From assembly GCA_964036665.1 (NCBI GenBank), contig OZ038526.1:20274001-20338000 (forward strand): a stretch of DNA of 64,000 nt. Direction: 5' to 3'. Position 1 is the stretch's first letter, and each line of letters opens with the position of its first letter. Under the pieces are notes generated by a model. That model saw nothing but the letters and a program-made list of their open reading frames with translations. It had not been told where the DNA came from and searched no databases. The position numbers were made by a program, and so were the translations under genes. Source of the DNA: Gordius sp. MW1 (lineage: Eukaryota; Nematomorpha; Gordioida; Gordea; Gordiidae). Positions 32,849 to 43,696 of this stretch are shown here, one piece after another.

Positions 32849-34779
32849 GTGTATATAAGTCCAACCATCAAAACCTCAAAGATTTTTGGAGTTTGAAAGG
32901 CCTAGGACCCAGCATATTTAGAGCCACCATGCCTCAAAAAAGATTTGAGTCATTATTAAAGATGATAAGATTTGATGATAGTGAAACAAGAGCTGCTAGA
33001 AAAATCACGGATAAAGCAACCCATATCCGATTTGTTTTTGAAGCTTTTGTTAAAAATTGCATCCAAAATTATACCCCCTCCGAATACCTCACAATTGACG
33101 AAATGCTGCCAGGTTTTAGAGGGAGGTGCTGCTTTAGGCAATACCTCCCTAATAAACCAAATAAATATGGCATAAAATTCTTTGCCATGTGTTGCGCCAA
33201 AACTTTTTATACCCTGAATATGGAGATTTACACGGGCTGCCAACCCGAGGGGCCCTTCAAAATAAGCTTTAAAGCCTCCGATATAGTCGAAAGGCTCGTG
33301 ACGCCCATTTCAAAAAGTGGCCGCAATATTACTGTTGACAACTGGTACACTAGTTGTCAACTAGTTGACACCTTGTATTATAATCATAATTTAACATTAG
33401 TGGGGACTTTAAAAAAAAATAAGAGAGAAATACCCTCCGAATTTCTAATTATTAAATCAAGACCGGCACCTTCTACAATATTTGGATTTAAACACAATAA
33501 AACTCTTTTATCCTACGTCCCAAAAAAAAAACAAAAATGTCCTGTTGCTATCTTCTTTCCATTTTAATTATAATAATGATTTATCAAATCACCTAAAACC
33601 GGAAATCGTCACCTTCTACAATGCAACTAAAGGAGGCGTTGATACAGTTGATCAGATGGCTTCAAGCTATTCTGTGTCTAGAATTTCTAGACGATGGCCT
33701 TTGACGGTATTTTTTCATATACTCAATGTGGCTGGAATAAATTCCCAAATAATTTATCTGGCAAATAGTGGTGTAAAACTAACGAGGAGCAAGTTTTTAA
33801 AAGAATTGGCATTAGAATTAATAAAGCCCTTTTTGATTGATCGATTGTCTCTACCTTCTTTGAGGTACAAAACCAAACTATTGATTCATCAACTCTTGGG
33901 TACAAAGGACGTTCACTCATCGCCCCCCCAAAAAGCTAGAGGTCGTTGCAAATTATGTCAAAATCACAACAAACATAGCACTTATTGCGCTATTTGTAAA
34001 AAATATATTTGTAAAACTCATATGTATCTGACATGTTTGCATTGTAAGGACGCTGATAATATTATTGAATAAACAATAAATTGTAAAATTAATTGTGTGC
34101 AACTTCCAAATAATATAAAAGTTTAATTTTTAAAAATTGCTTTTAGGGCTTTATTGAAAAATTAAGTGTTACAATGTTAAAAATTCTTCAAAAAAATTGC
34201 GCCCCATTAAAACTTTATAAAACAAAAACTAAGAGGGCTAGAAACTATATTAATGGTTTAAATTAAAGAGGAAAATTATATTAATCAATGAAAAAAAAAT
34301 TATATCTTAAATTAAATTATTTTCAAAAATATATAAATTTAAACTTAGCCAATATTTTGATGAAAAAATATGTAAATTTAATGTTGATGGTATTTAAACC
34401 GAAATATCTATATTTCGCATTATTTATTTTAAATAATTTTTTTTTGTTTTTTTTTGCTTCAAGTCTATATTTTAAAAATATGTAAAAAATATCTAAAAAT
34501 ATTGGATAAATTTTTGTTAAAGTAAAATTTAGTATACACAGTGAAAAATAATTTAAAATTTTACCGGGTCGGTTATAATTAGCGATAAAATAAAAAGTTA
34601 TGAACAAAAATATAAATTTAAGAGCTCAAATTATTGGCAAAAGATCATTTAATATATGTCTAAAATTTTAAATTTTAACTCCTAGTACTTTAGAAATTGT
34701 AGCGATTTAAAGTTATGGGTCATATAGACCCAAAAATCCGAACGAATGATGTAAAAATGAAAGGTGAATGAAGGGTTAA

Positions 34780-35378
34780 TGTACTTGAATATTTAGATGA
34801 AACTTCCCATGTACATCTTAATAAATATTTCTACATTTATATCCACTATTTATGAATTTTGTAAGGTGGTTAAGAGTGATTGGAAATCTTAGAATAATTA
34901 AAATTTGTTTTTAACACTTTGAAGGTTGGTTGGGGTCATGGGGACCCCTAGCCGTTTAAAAATGCTGTACAAAATAAGATCTGATTTAAGCATTTTATTA
35001 AAAATTTGTGATTATAAATATATTTATAAAATGTTTTTTATAACCTTATAAGACATCTCTATTTTTTTGTTTTTAGGATATTTTTTACCAAACTTTCCTT
35101 GTTTATAGTTTTAACCTTCTTTTATATGATCTTATTGTTATTAAATATGTTGGAAACATGGTTTAGAGTAAGTTAGGTTTAATGATATCAGTATTACAAT
35201 ACATTAATTATGTCTGTAAAAAAGTAACTTCATTTATATAAATATATTAGGGATAAAAGTATGTGTTGCTCAATTCGTAGAGAACATTGCTTATTATGAA
35301 CATGATTAATAATGTCATTATAGGCTTTACATTCATTATGGGTAATAGTAAAGAAAAAGTAATTGCATAAATATATTT
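34780..35378. other. Spacer with a piggyBac-like terminus
   Basis: Mostly AT-rich and genic-feature free. At 34912 a TTAA precedes CACTTTGAAGGTTGG and then GGGGTCATGGGGACCCC (34934-34950), the same layout as other TTAA ends here (TTAA, about 20-50 bp, palindromic GGG..CCC). The partner end was not found. Confidence 0.45.
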
Positions 35379-35383
35379 AATAA

Positions 35384-35910
35384 TGTGGTATATCTATTCC
35401 CCCCCCCTCGCTTACTTCTAATTTTATGACTTCTTTTACTTTTGGAAATGTGCCAAGTGGTTTATTCTTAAATTTAAATGTCAAGGTTAGTTACCGGTTT
35501 ATTACCCTACTATGAATTAGCCTTCAGATGTTATAATCATGATGATATCGCTATTTGTTAGTTATTGTTATTTGCGCCGCTTATCATTATTGTACCAGTG
35601 TGCTGATCGTTGTTGTTACCGATGCGCTGATCATTATTGTTTTACCACCGCGCTTGTGCGCTATCATTTATTTGTTTATCGCCATCCTACCTCCCCCCAT
35701 CATTATTATTGTTACTACTTAAAACGAATTGTCAGTAGAGATTGATTAGTCAGTCATAATAATTTTTAAAGTTGAATAAATTTATGCTAAAGATGTAGTA
35801 GTACGAAAAATAAAACTGATTAATATTCGCGGTAGGTCTAGAAAATAAATACATTAGCTAGAAATTTAAATAAATATTTTAAAGTGTATTTTCATTCTTC
35901 AAATACGAAA
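35384..35910 (+). repeat. LTR 1 of the double TRIM/LARD element
   Basis: 527 bp with a 5' C run (CCCCCCCTCGC) and a GAT/TGTT-rich middle. The 68-codon ORF at 35539-35745 recurs in all four LTRs only because the LTRs are alike. Confidence 0.9.
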
Positions 35911-36865
35911 TTGGTGTCAGCACGCCCGCAATAGAAATTCCAATATCCTGATTCCGGTGGCAAGACAGAAGGAAAATATATTCACACTAATTATTCGAGC
36001 AACTAACTAACAACAGAACGATCGTCTTAAAAGGAAAGTTAATCATGTTCAGAAAATGAAATATATTCTGGGAATTAATATTCTTTCTTAGCAAATATTC
36101 AATGAAGTGATTCGAAAGCAACATTTGGGAATTCTGAAAATCAAAATTCGTAATGTCTGGTAGAATTGATTTCAAACCCACTGAAAACAAATGATTTAAA
36201 AAGAAGCCTAGTTTTTTATTGTGCCACTTTCTTTAATATTATTTTAAGATAGTTTACTTGAATGATTCACATATATTAATTGTATGACGATTATATTGTT
36301 AGTAAACAATATTAAACCAAAACCCCGCGCGTTTCTTTGAATATTATTTGGCTATTTTTGTAAATGGAATGGTATTAAGATTTTGAAGGAAGGAATGAAG
36401 AGGGAAAAAACAATTTTTGTAAAGCGAATTATATTAATATTTGGAAGGAAGGAAACGTCAGAAAATTTTTTTGAAGGAAAGAATTGACGGAGATTTTTTG
36501 GTTAGCAATTGTACTACTAGACCGGCTCATAGAGTCAACCTCGGGTTTATAAGGCTCTGAACTCATTGAGTCATCCTTGGTATATAAGGCACTGAACTCA
36601 GATAATGAGTCAACCTTGGTTTTTGGGGCACTGAACTCAGTCAATGAGTCATCCTCGGTTATGAGGAACAAAATTCTTGAGTGTCGGGAAGTAGTGTCAA
36701 TCAGCGTCAGTATCTAGGTCAATATCAATGTTAATGTCGGTGTCAATGTGAATGTCAAGGTCAATGTCGGTGTCAAAAAGTCGAAGTCTTAATACCTCCG
36801 TTGGCGGCTTTAACCCTCACGAGTGATCCGCAGAGGTAGATTTGTTTTTGAGGAAAAGGGGTAGG
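35911..36865 (+). other. Internal region, unit 1 (noncoding)
   Basis: Starts with primer-site-like TTGGTGTCAG and ends with a polypurine tract. Contains a 42-bp-period repeat at about 36520-36660 (CTGAACTCA...GAGTCA) that on the minus strand would encode DDSLTEFSA-like units in an 80-codon ORF, and a hexamer-like AATGTC repeat at 36718-36775. No retroviral domain is present. The near-copy is 42219-43170. Confidence 0.8.
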
Positions 36866-37283
36866 TGTGGTATATCTATTCCCCCCCCCTCGCTTACTTC
36901 TAATTTTATGACTTCTTTTACTTTTGGAAATGTGCCAAGTGGTTTATTCTTAAATTTAAATGTCAAGGTTAGTTACCGGTTTATTACCCTACTATGAATT
37001 AGCCTTCAGATGTTATAATCATGATGATATCGCTATTTGTTAGTTATTGTTATTTGCGCCGCTTATCATTATTGTACCAGTGCGCTGATCGTTGTTGTTA
37101 CCGATGCGCTGATAATTATTGTTTTACCACCGCGCTTGTGCGCTATCATTTATTTGTTTATCGCCATCCTACCTCCCCCCATCATTATTATTGTTACTAC
37201 TTAAAACGAATTGTCAGTAGAGATTGATAAGTCAGTCATAATAATTTTTGAAGTTGAATAAATTTATGCGAAAGATGTAGTAG
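36866..37283 (+). repeat. LTR 2 of the double element, 5' part
   Basis: First 418 bp of the LTR, ending GATGTAGTAG where Gypsy 2 starts. The remainder resumes at 41608 after loss of about 30 bp of LTR sequence that lies between two GTAG motifs in the intact LTRs. Confidence 0.88.
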
Positions 37284-37617
37284 TGAAGTGGTTTATTTCA
37301 TTATTAAGCGAAAAAACGAATAATAAATGTTAGTTTTAAAAGTTGTGCTTATCTAGCTGCGCGAGCCCATTATAATTTGAATAATCCGGCGATGATTGAA
37401 TACAAGCGAGGTTAAAATAAAAAATAACGTGATGGTTAAGTACAAGCGAGGGGCTATTAAAATAAAAATCACCTGATGGTTAAGTACAAGCGAGGGGCTA
37501 TTAAAATAAAAATCACGTGATGGTTAAGTACAAGCGAGGGGCTATTAAAATAAAAATCACGTGATAGAATTCGCCTAGACGGGGTCAAGGGAAAGTAGAG
37601 TGCGAAGAGCCTCTACA
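37284..37617 (-). repeat. 3' LTR of Gypsy 2, with internal 45-bp repeats
   Basis: 334 bp. Positions about 37390-37565 hold four units of about 45 bp (TGATGGTTAAGTACAAGCGA followed by GGGGCTATTAAAATAAAAATCA), the first shorter. Tandem repeats in U3 are common and may act as enhancers. On the minus strand the adjoining purine-rich GGAGCCCCGAGGATAG precedes the LTR. Confidence 0.8.
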
Positions 37618-37650
37618 ACTATCCTCGGGGCTCCACTCGGAGAGTTGTGG

Positions 37651-40600
37651 CTAGTGTAGTAGTTTATAGCGCCAATGCACGTGCCTTCCTCTCGATGTGA
37701 TGTATTGGTTTTCTTTTGATTTTGTTAGGTCTGGGTCGGAGTTAGCTGGTCCGGCGATGTCGTCGGAGGGACAAACTTTGGGTGGATTTACATTTTCAGT
37801 AGCCGTAAGCGGCTCAGTTGAAGTATCTAAATATGCAGGTTTCAATCGCTCGATCGAAACTGAGTCAGCTTTTCCGTTTTTTTCAATAATAAAATATTTA
37901 GCATGTTTGGACTTTACTCTGAACGGGCCGTCATATGGTGGCACCAAACTTTTTCGAACGAAATCATTACGGATAAAAACGTATTTACAGTCCTTAAGAA
38001 GTGAAGTTGTACTCGCATTTGTCAATTGTGTCCTGACTTTTTTAAAAGGTAAATGGTAAAAATGTTGTTTTAGGCATTTAATGAATTCGGAGGCGTTATG
38101 AGGTGTTCTTGAGTTCGTAAAAAATTCGCCGGGAAGTCTAAGTGTAGTGCCATAAACTAATTCGGCTGGAGTGCAACCTAAGTCTTCCTTGATTGTGGTT
38201 CGAATGCCAAGCAAAATTAATGGTAAGAGCTCATCCCATTTGTTTGTGTCACCTTGTGCCATCAAGGAACTTTTCAACTGTCGATGAAATCTCTCAATCA
38301 TGCCGTTGGCTTGTGGATGATAGGCAGTGGTTGTGATGTGATTTACACCAAGGAGTTGCGTGAGATTCCGAAATAATTGGGACTCAAACTGGGGACCTCT
38401 ATCTGTTGTGAGGCTTGATGGTACTCCGAGGTCAGCTATCCAATACTTGATCAGAGCTTTTGCAACCGTTTGGGCTGAGGTGTCACGGATCGGCATGGCC
38501 ACAGGCCATCGTGTGAAACGGTCAATAATGGTAAGTAAGTGGGTATATCCATTCGACGGTGGTAGTGGACCAACGAGATCGACGTGGATGTGGCTAAATC
38601 GAGCGTCAGGTTCAGCAAATGTGCCTAAAGGGGCTTTTATGTGACGATGAATCTTCGATTTTTGGCAAGCAACGCATGATTTGGCCCATTTCCTTACATC
38701 CTTATTGATGGAGGGCCAAACATATCGACGTGAAATCAGCTTAAGTGTTGCACGCGTGCCAGGGTGTGATAAGTTGTGGAAGTTATCAAAAATTACGCGT
38801 CTGAGTGAAGTTGGAACAAGTGGTCGAGGTGAGGTTGTGGACATGTCGCATTGCACGGTCAAATCAGAGCCAGGTATAGGAAGTTGCGTTAATTTTAGGA
38901 ACTTTAGGTCCTGAAATGCCGACTTTTCTTCCATCTGAGCCAAAGCTAACCTTTCTACTAGGGGCCTGTCTTTAAAATCAACGGAATCAATTTCAGACCT
39001 TGAGAGGGTGTCAGCGACTACATTTGATTTGCCAGCTATATATTGGAGATCGGTAGTATATTGCGAAATATAGTCTAACTGTCTAATCTCCCGCGGGGAG
39101 TATTTGTCGATAGGTGTACTGAAAGCATAAGTTAGTGGCTTGTGGTCTGTATAAATAGTGAATTCATGACCTTCTAAAAAATGGCGGTAATGGCGGATTG
39201 TTAAATATATTGCTAATAATTCGCGACCGAATGCACTGTATCGTTGTTGAGTTTTTGTTAGCTTTTGGGAAAAAAAGGCCAAAGGCAGCGTATTACCGTT
39301 AGATGTTTGATGTAATACGGCTCCTACAGCTGAGTTGGAGGCGTCGGTGGTGATTGAGAGTTGAGCGTCTTTTTGAAGATGGGAGAGAGGCACGACATTG
39401 CTTAAAGCGAGTTTGGCGTTGTTAAAAGCAGTCGAAGCTTCCGGGGTGCAGGAAATTGTCTTCTTTGAACCGTCGAGCAAATCGGTGAGAGGTTTGAGTA
39501 AATCGGCACACATCGGAATAAACCGTCTATAAAAATTAATCATCCCTAAGAAGCGTCTCAACTGAGTCATCGAAGTAGGCTGTGGGAAATTGAGGATTGC
39601 TTCCACCTTGTCCTGAAGGGGTGACAAACCTTGAGGGGTGATTTTGTGTCCCAAAAAATTAATTTCGTTTTGACACCATACGCATTTATCCTGACTGATT
39701 TTAATACCGAAAGACTTGAGTCTTTCAAAAACCAGTCTAATATGATTGTGGTGTTCATCAATGGAAGAACTCGCGATGAGTACGTCGTCAAGGTAAACAA
39801 AAACAAAATCAAGTTCTCTAAAAACTTAGTCCATAAAGCGTTGAAACGTCTGGGCAGCGTTGCGAAGGCCAAATGGCATGCGAAGAAATTCAAAAAGACC
39901 GAACGGGGTTGTGATGGCGGTTTTAGAAATATCCTCGGGGGCCATTGGAATTTGGTGGTATGCCCTGACTAAGTCGATCTTTGAGAATACCGTTTTATTG
40001 CAAAGGGTCAGCGCAAAATCATGGAGGTGGGGAAGGGGATAACAGTCGGGAATTGTACGACTGTTGAGCATGCGATAGTCGCCACAAGGTCTCCAATCTC
40101 CCGCGGCCTTCTTGGGTACCATGTGCAGGGGTGAGGACCAGTCACTGTTAGAGGGACGGATTATACCAAGTTCGAGCATGTGAGTAAATTCGTCTCGGGC
40201 AATCTTAAGCTTGTCCGGGAAGAGTCTCCTTGGTTTTGAGCGAACCGGGGGGCCGTTGGTGTGGATATGGTGTTGAGTGCTATGAGTTACTTGAGTCTTA
40301 TAATCAGAAGGGGACACTATGGAGGCATACTTCTGAAGTAGTGATTTGATGGGGGAGGTGCCAATTATCCCAACTTGTATGTTGATTGACGTAGCGAATG
40401 TAGCCTTGCCTGCAGATGTTAATGTCGTTTGAGTGTCGAAAAGCTGCTTCTTTTTTATATCAACTACTAGATGGTGATTAAGAAAATCGGCTCCGATGAT
40501 TGGCTGTTTAACGTCTGCTATTGTAAAAATCCATCTAAATTCTTTGCGTAGGCCGAGGTCCAAAGTGAAAAGCTTTTAGCCATATGTTTTGATAGGGGTA

Positions 40601-40767
40601 GAATTGGCGGCCTGAAGTTGCACATATGAAGGGGTCAAGGAATGGTCTCGAGAAGGCGGAATAACGGAAATTTCTGCGCCTGTGTCAATGAGAAATCGCT
40701 GACCCGTGGATTTGTCGAATATGTAAAATAGGCGACTAAGTTTTAGACCAAGTCCAGGCGTCGCCAT
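37651..40767 (-). pseudogene. pol: pol of Gypsy 2: protease, RT, RNase H, integrase
   Basis: One frame from 40767 to 37651 with only two TAA codons (40578-40576 and 39828-39826). Protease: RFLIDTGAEISVIP at about 40717-40675. [73 protein letters not shown] and the catalytic [11 protein letters not shown] after the second stop. RNase H: TTDASNSAVGAVL, FGRELLAIYL, YTDHKPLTYA, VADTLSR. Integrase: HNLSHPG...CVACQKSK zinc domain, Asp of HVDLVGPLPP, Asp of TTDRGPQFES and Glu of GMIERFHRQ, all intact. The C-terminal tail includes GKADSVSIERLKPAYLD. Pol is in a different frame from gag, so a ribosomal frameshift is expected. The best preserved retroelement here, inactive through the stops and the missing LTR. 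Confidence 0.93.
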
Positions 40768-40781
40768 CCCTGGGTGGTCTA

Positions 40782-41576
40782 CTAGTTTGTCGAGGAGGGG
40801 TTAAATGCGCAAGGTTGCACGCATTTGAGCGCCTTGTCTTTAAAGCGGTAATGGTACCAACAAAGTATATTTGGTTGAATATGCGCGCTAGGGTGGCGAA
40901 CGGTAGAGGGATTGCGGCGTCTCGAGTTGGAACGATCACGTGGCCTAATGATTGAGATTTTTAAATTTTGTACCTCCTGTGTGAGTTTTGCAATCATCTC
41001 CCTAAACCGAGTCGATTCATCTTCCGTGACTACATTTACAATTGGACATGTGGAGTTGTGGTAGGTCTCTACAATTTTGTCCGCAGTTTCGGCCAATTTG
41101 GAGAGGGACTGCTCGTCAGAAACAATTGCCAAAATGCCGGTCATGTTTTTTGGAAGTTTTTCTAACCAAAGTTCTTTAAGAACTCGTTCATCCATGGAAT
41201 TCGTTCCCAGAAGATTTTTCATGAAACGCAGAAGCTGGGATGGGGTGCGATCTCCTAATTCGACAGTTGTGAGAAGAGCACGAAGTCTAGCAGAATCGGA
41301 TTGGCTAGTGCGGTCTATGATGGCTGCTTTCATGGTTGTATAGGGTAAAATGTCGGGCATATTTTGTAGGATATCTTGAATTTCGATGGTTATTTCCAGT
41401 GGCAAGGCTTCTATTAAGTACCCAACTTTGGTAGCTTCGCTTTTTATCTTTCTTACCAAGAAAAGAGCCTCTATTTGGATGAACCATGAGCGGAGGTTTA
41501 TATTGTTAAACTGTGGCAGTTTAAAATATGTGGCATTTTCGCTTTTAACCTCCATATCAGATGGTTGCGTGGACAT
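40782..41576 (-). CDS. gag: gag of Gypsy 2
   Basis: 264 codons, open. Starts MSTQPSDMEVKSENATYF within 15 bp of the primer site. Capsid-like region: FNNINLRSWFIQIEALFLVR, then VGYLIEALPLEITIEIQDIL, LLTTVELGDRTPSQLLRFMK and LWLEKLPKNMTGILA. C-terminal part: a basic stretch (RPRDRSNSRRRNPS) and the finger CWYHYRFKDKALKCVQPC, which has Cys-His-Cys-Cys order. This CHCC finger replaces the usual CCHC knuckle and is the hallmark of the CsRn1 group. Gag packages the RNA into particles. The frame ends at 40782 close before the protease frame. Confidence 0.9.
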   Translation of the reverse strand: MSTQPSDMEVKSENATYFKLPQFNNINLRSWFIQIEALFLVRKIKSEATKVGYLIEALPLEITIEIQDILQNMPDILPYTTMKAAIIDRTSQSDSARLRALLTTVELGDRTPSQLLRFMKNLLGTNSMDERVLKELWLEKLPKNMTGILAIVSDEQSLSKLAETADKIVETYHNSTCPIVNVVTEDESTRFREMIAKLTQEVQNLKISIIRPRDRSNSRRRNPSTVRHPSAHIQPNILCWYHYRFKDKALKCVQPCAFNPSSTN

Positions 41577-41607
41577 TTTTGGGTCACCAAATGAAGTAGT
41601 TTCGGCC

Positions 41608-41688
41608 GGTAGTTCTAGAAAATAAATACATTTAGCTAGAAAACTAAATAAATATTTTAAAGCGTATTTTCATTCTTCAAGTACGAAA
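41608..41688 (+). repeat. LTR 2 of the double element, 3' part
   Basis: GGTAGTTCTAG...TACGAAA, the end of the LTR cut by Gypsy 2. It is followed by TTC and then directly by the start of LTR 3, not by an internal region. Confidence 0.85.
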
Positions 41689-41691
41689 TTC

Positions 41692-42218
41692 TGTGGTATA
41701 TCTATTCCCCCCCCTCGCTTACTTCTAATTTTAGGACTTCTTTTACTTTTGGAAATGTGCCAAGTGGTTTATTCTTAAATTTAAATGTCAAGGTTAGTTA
41801 CCGGTTTATTACCCTACTATGAATTAGCCTTCAGATGTTATAATCATGATGATATCGCTATTTGTTAGTTATTGTTATTTGCGCCGCTTATCATTATTGT
41901 ACCAGTGCGCTGATCGTTGTTGTTACCGATGCGCTGATCATTATTGTTTTACCAGCGCGCTTGTGCGCTATCATTTATTTGTTTATCGCCATTCTACCTC
42001 CCCCCATCATTATTATTGTTACTACATAAAACGAATTGTCATTAGAGATTGATTAGTCAGTCATAATAATTTTTGAAGTTGAATAAATTTATGCTAAAGA
42101 TGTAGTAGCACGAAAAATAAAACTGATTAATATTCGCGGTAGTTCTAGAAAATAAATACATTTAGCTAGAATTTTAAATAAATATTTTAAAGCGTATTTG
42201 TAGTCTTCAAATACGAAA
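41692..42218 (+). repeat. LTR 3 of the double element
   Basis: 527 bp, starting TGTGGTATATC and ending TACGAAA, followed by TTGGTGTCAG. One base loss is seen in the C run. Confidence 0.9.
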
Positions 42219-43170
42219 TTGGTGTCAGAACAAAATACTAAAGCCGCGCCCGCAATGGAAATTCCAATATCCTGATTCCGGTGGCAAGACAAAGGAAAAT
42301 ATATTCACGCTAATTATTCGAGCAACTAACTAACAACAGAACGATCGTCTTGAAAGGAAAGTTAATCATGTTCAGAAAATGAAATATATTCTGGGAATTA
42401 ATATTCTTTCTTAGCAAATATTCAATGAAGTGATTCAAAAGCAACATATGGGAATTCTGAAAATCAAAATTCGTAATGTCTGGTAAAATTGATTTCAAAC
42501 CCACTGAAAACAAATGATTTAAAAAGAAGCTTAGTTTTTTATTGTGCCACTTTCTTTAATATTATTTTAAGATAGTTTACTTGAATGATTCTCATATATT
42601 AATTGTATGACGATTATATTGTTAGCAATATATTAAACCAAAACCCCCCCGCGTTTCTTTGAATATTATTTGGCTATTTTTGTAATAGGAATGGTATTAA
42701 GATTTTGAAGGAAGGAATAGGGAAAGGACAATTTTTGTAAAGTGAATTATATTAATATTTGGAAGGAAGGAAACGTCAGAAATTTTTTTTGAAGGAAGGA
42801 ATTGACGGAGATTGTTTGGTTAGCAATTGTACTACTAGACCGGCTCATAGAGTCAACCTCGGGTTTATAAGGCTCTGAACTCATTGAGTCATCCTTGGTT
42901 TATAAGGCACTGAACTCAGATAATGAGTCAACCTTGTTTTTTAAGGCACTGAACTCAGTCAATGAGTCATCCTCGGTTATGAGGAACAAGATTCTTGAGT
43001 GTCGGGAAGTAGTGTCAATCAACGTCAGTATCTAGGTCAATATCAATGTCGGTGTCAATGTGAATGTCAATGTCGGTGTCAAAAAGTCGAAGTCTTAATA
43101 CCTCCGTTGGCGGCTTTAACCCTCACGAGTGATCCGCAGAGGTAGATTTGTTTTTGGGAAAAGGGGTAGG
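42219..43170 (+). other. Internal region, unit 2 (noncoding)
   Basis: Same layout as 35911-36865, including the GAGTCA/CTGAACTCA repeat and the AATGTC repeat, with small indels (for example an extra AACAAAATACTAAAGCCG near the primer site). No gene. Confidence 0.8.
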
Positions 43171-43696
43171 TGTGGTATATCTATTCCCCCCCCTCGCTTA
43201 CTTCTAATTTTATGACTTCTTTTACTTTTGGAAATGTGCCAAGTGGTTTATTCTTAAATTTAAATGTCAAGGTTAGTTACCGGTTTATTACCCTACTATG
43301 AATTAGCCTTCAGATGTTATAATCATGATGATATCGCTAATTGTTAGTTATTGTTATTTGCGCCGCTTATCATTATTGTACCAGTGCGCTGATCGATGTT
43401 GTTACCGATGCGCTGATCATTATTGTTTTACCACCGCGCTTGTGCGCTATCATTTATTTGTTTATCGCCATCCTACCTCCCCCCATCATTATTATTGTTA
43501 CTACTTAAAACGAATTGTCAGTAGAGATTGATTAGTCAGTCATAATAATTTTTGAAGTTGAATAAATTTATGCTAAAGATGTAGTAGTACGAAAAATAAA
43601 ACTGATTAATATTCGCGGTAGTTCTAGAAAATAAATACATTAGCTAGAAATTTAAATAAATATTTTAAAGTGTATTTTCATTCCTCAAATACGAAA
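43171..43696 (+). repeat. LTR 4 of the double element
   Basis: 526 bp, ending TACGAAA at 43696, directly followed by the outer duplication AATAA. Confidence 0.9.

Larger units (their letters stand above)
32238..34072 (+). pseudogene. piggyBac transposase, right copy (two frame defects)
   Basis: Exons 32238-32427, 32526-32788 and 32849-34072, same structure and motifs as the left copy (IDEMLPGFRG, TVDNWYTSC, GGVDTVDQM, Cys-rich end). The product would be about 558 residues. Exon 2 has lost one base at about 32762 and ends early at 32768-32770. The A-run at 33522-33531 has 10 residues where 9 are needed, giving the opposite shift from the left copy. Only a handful of amino acids differ between copies (Ile/Met, Gly/Asp in exon 1; Tyr/Phe before TGCQPEG), so the duplication is recent or homogenised by gene conversion. 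Neither copy is readable as is. Confidence 0.9.
29183..34775. mobile_element. Palindromic piggyBac transposon
   Basis: Two near-identical arms (29183-31798 and 32156-34775, about 2.6 kb each) are inverted around a 357-bp spacer. Both outer ends read CCCTTCATTCACCTTTC inward and are flanked by TTAA (29179-29182 and 34776-34779), the piggyBac target. Each arm carries a complete three-exon transposase gene reading outward from the centre. A normal element has unlike left and right ends around one gene. Here both ends are the 3' end and the original 5' terminus is absent. The single TTAA pair suggests it moved as one unit, or formed after insertion by inverted duplication within the element. Confidence 0.93.
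37284..41607 (-). mobile_element. Gypsy LTR retrotransposon 2, long ORFs, 5' LTR lost
   Basis: Minus-strand element with one LTR (37284-37617, TGTAGAGG...CACTTCA read on the minus strand) at its 3' side. At the 5' side only about 16 bp remain (41592-41607) before the primer site TTTGGTGACCC (41581-41591). Gag and pol are nearly open. The family is related to Gypsy 1 and 3 in pol but clearly distinct in sequence and LTR. It is inserted in an LTR of the host TRIM. Confidence 0.85.
35384..43696 (+). mobile_element. Double non-autonomous LTR element (two units) with nested Gypsy
   Basis: Order: LTR (35384-35910), internal (35911-36865), LTR (36866-37283, broken by Gypsy 2, remainder 41608-41688), a 3-nt TTC junction, LTR (41692-42218), internal (42219-43170), LTR (43171-43696). 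Each full LTR is about 527 bp, TGTGGTATATC...TACGAAA. The internal part starts TTGGTGTCAG (primer site) and ends in a purine tract GGAAAAGGGGTAGG. The whole complex is flanked by a single 5-bp duplication AATAA (35379-35383 and 43697-43701). There is no coding capacity of its own. Confidence 0.88.

Noticed and set aside
35539-35745. Conserved 68-codon ORF seen four times (also 37021, 41846, 43325)
   Set aside because: Conservation is explained by the four LTR copies; the ORF lies inside the LTR and shows no protein motif.
37697-41625. Plus-strand ORFs across Gypsy 2
   Set aside because: They are antisense shadows of the long gag and pol frames.
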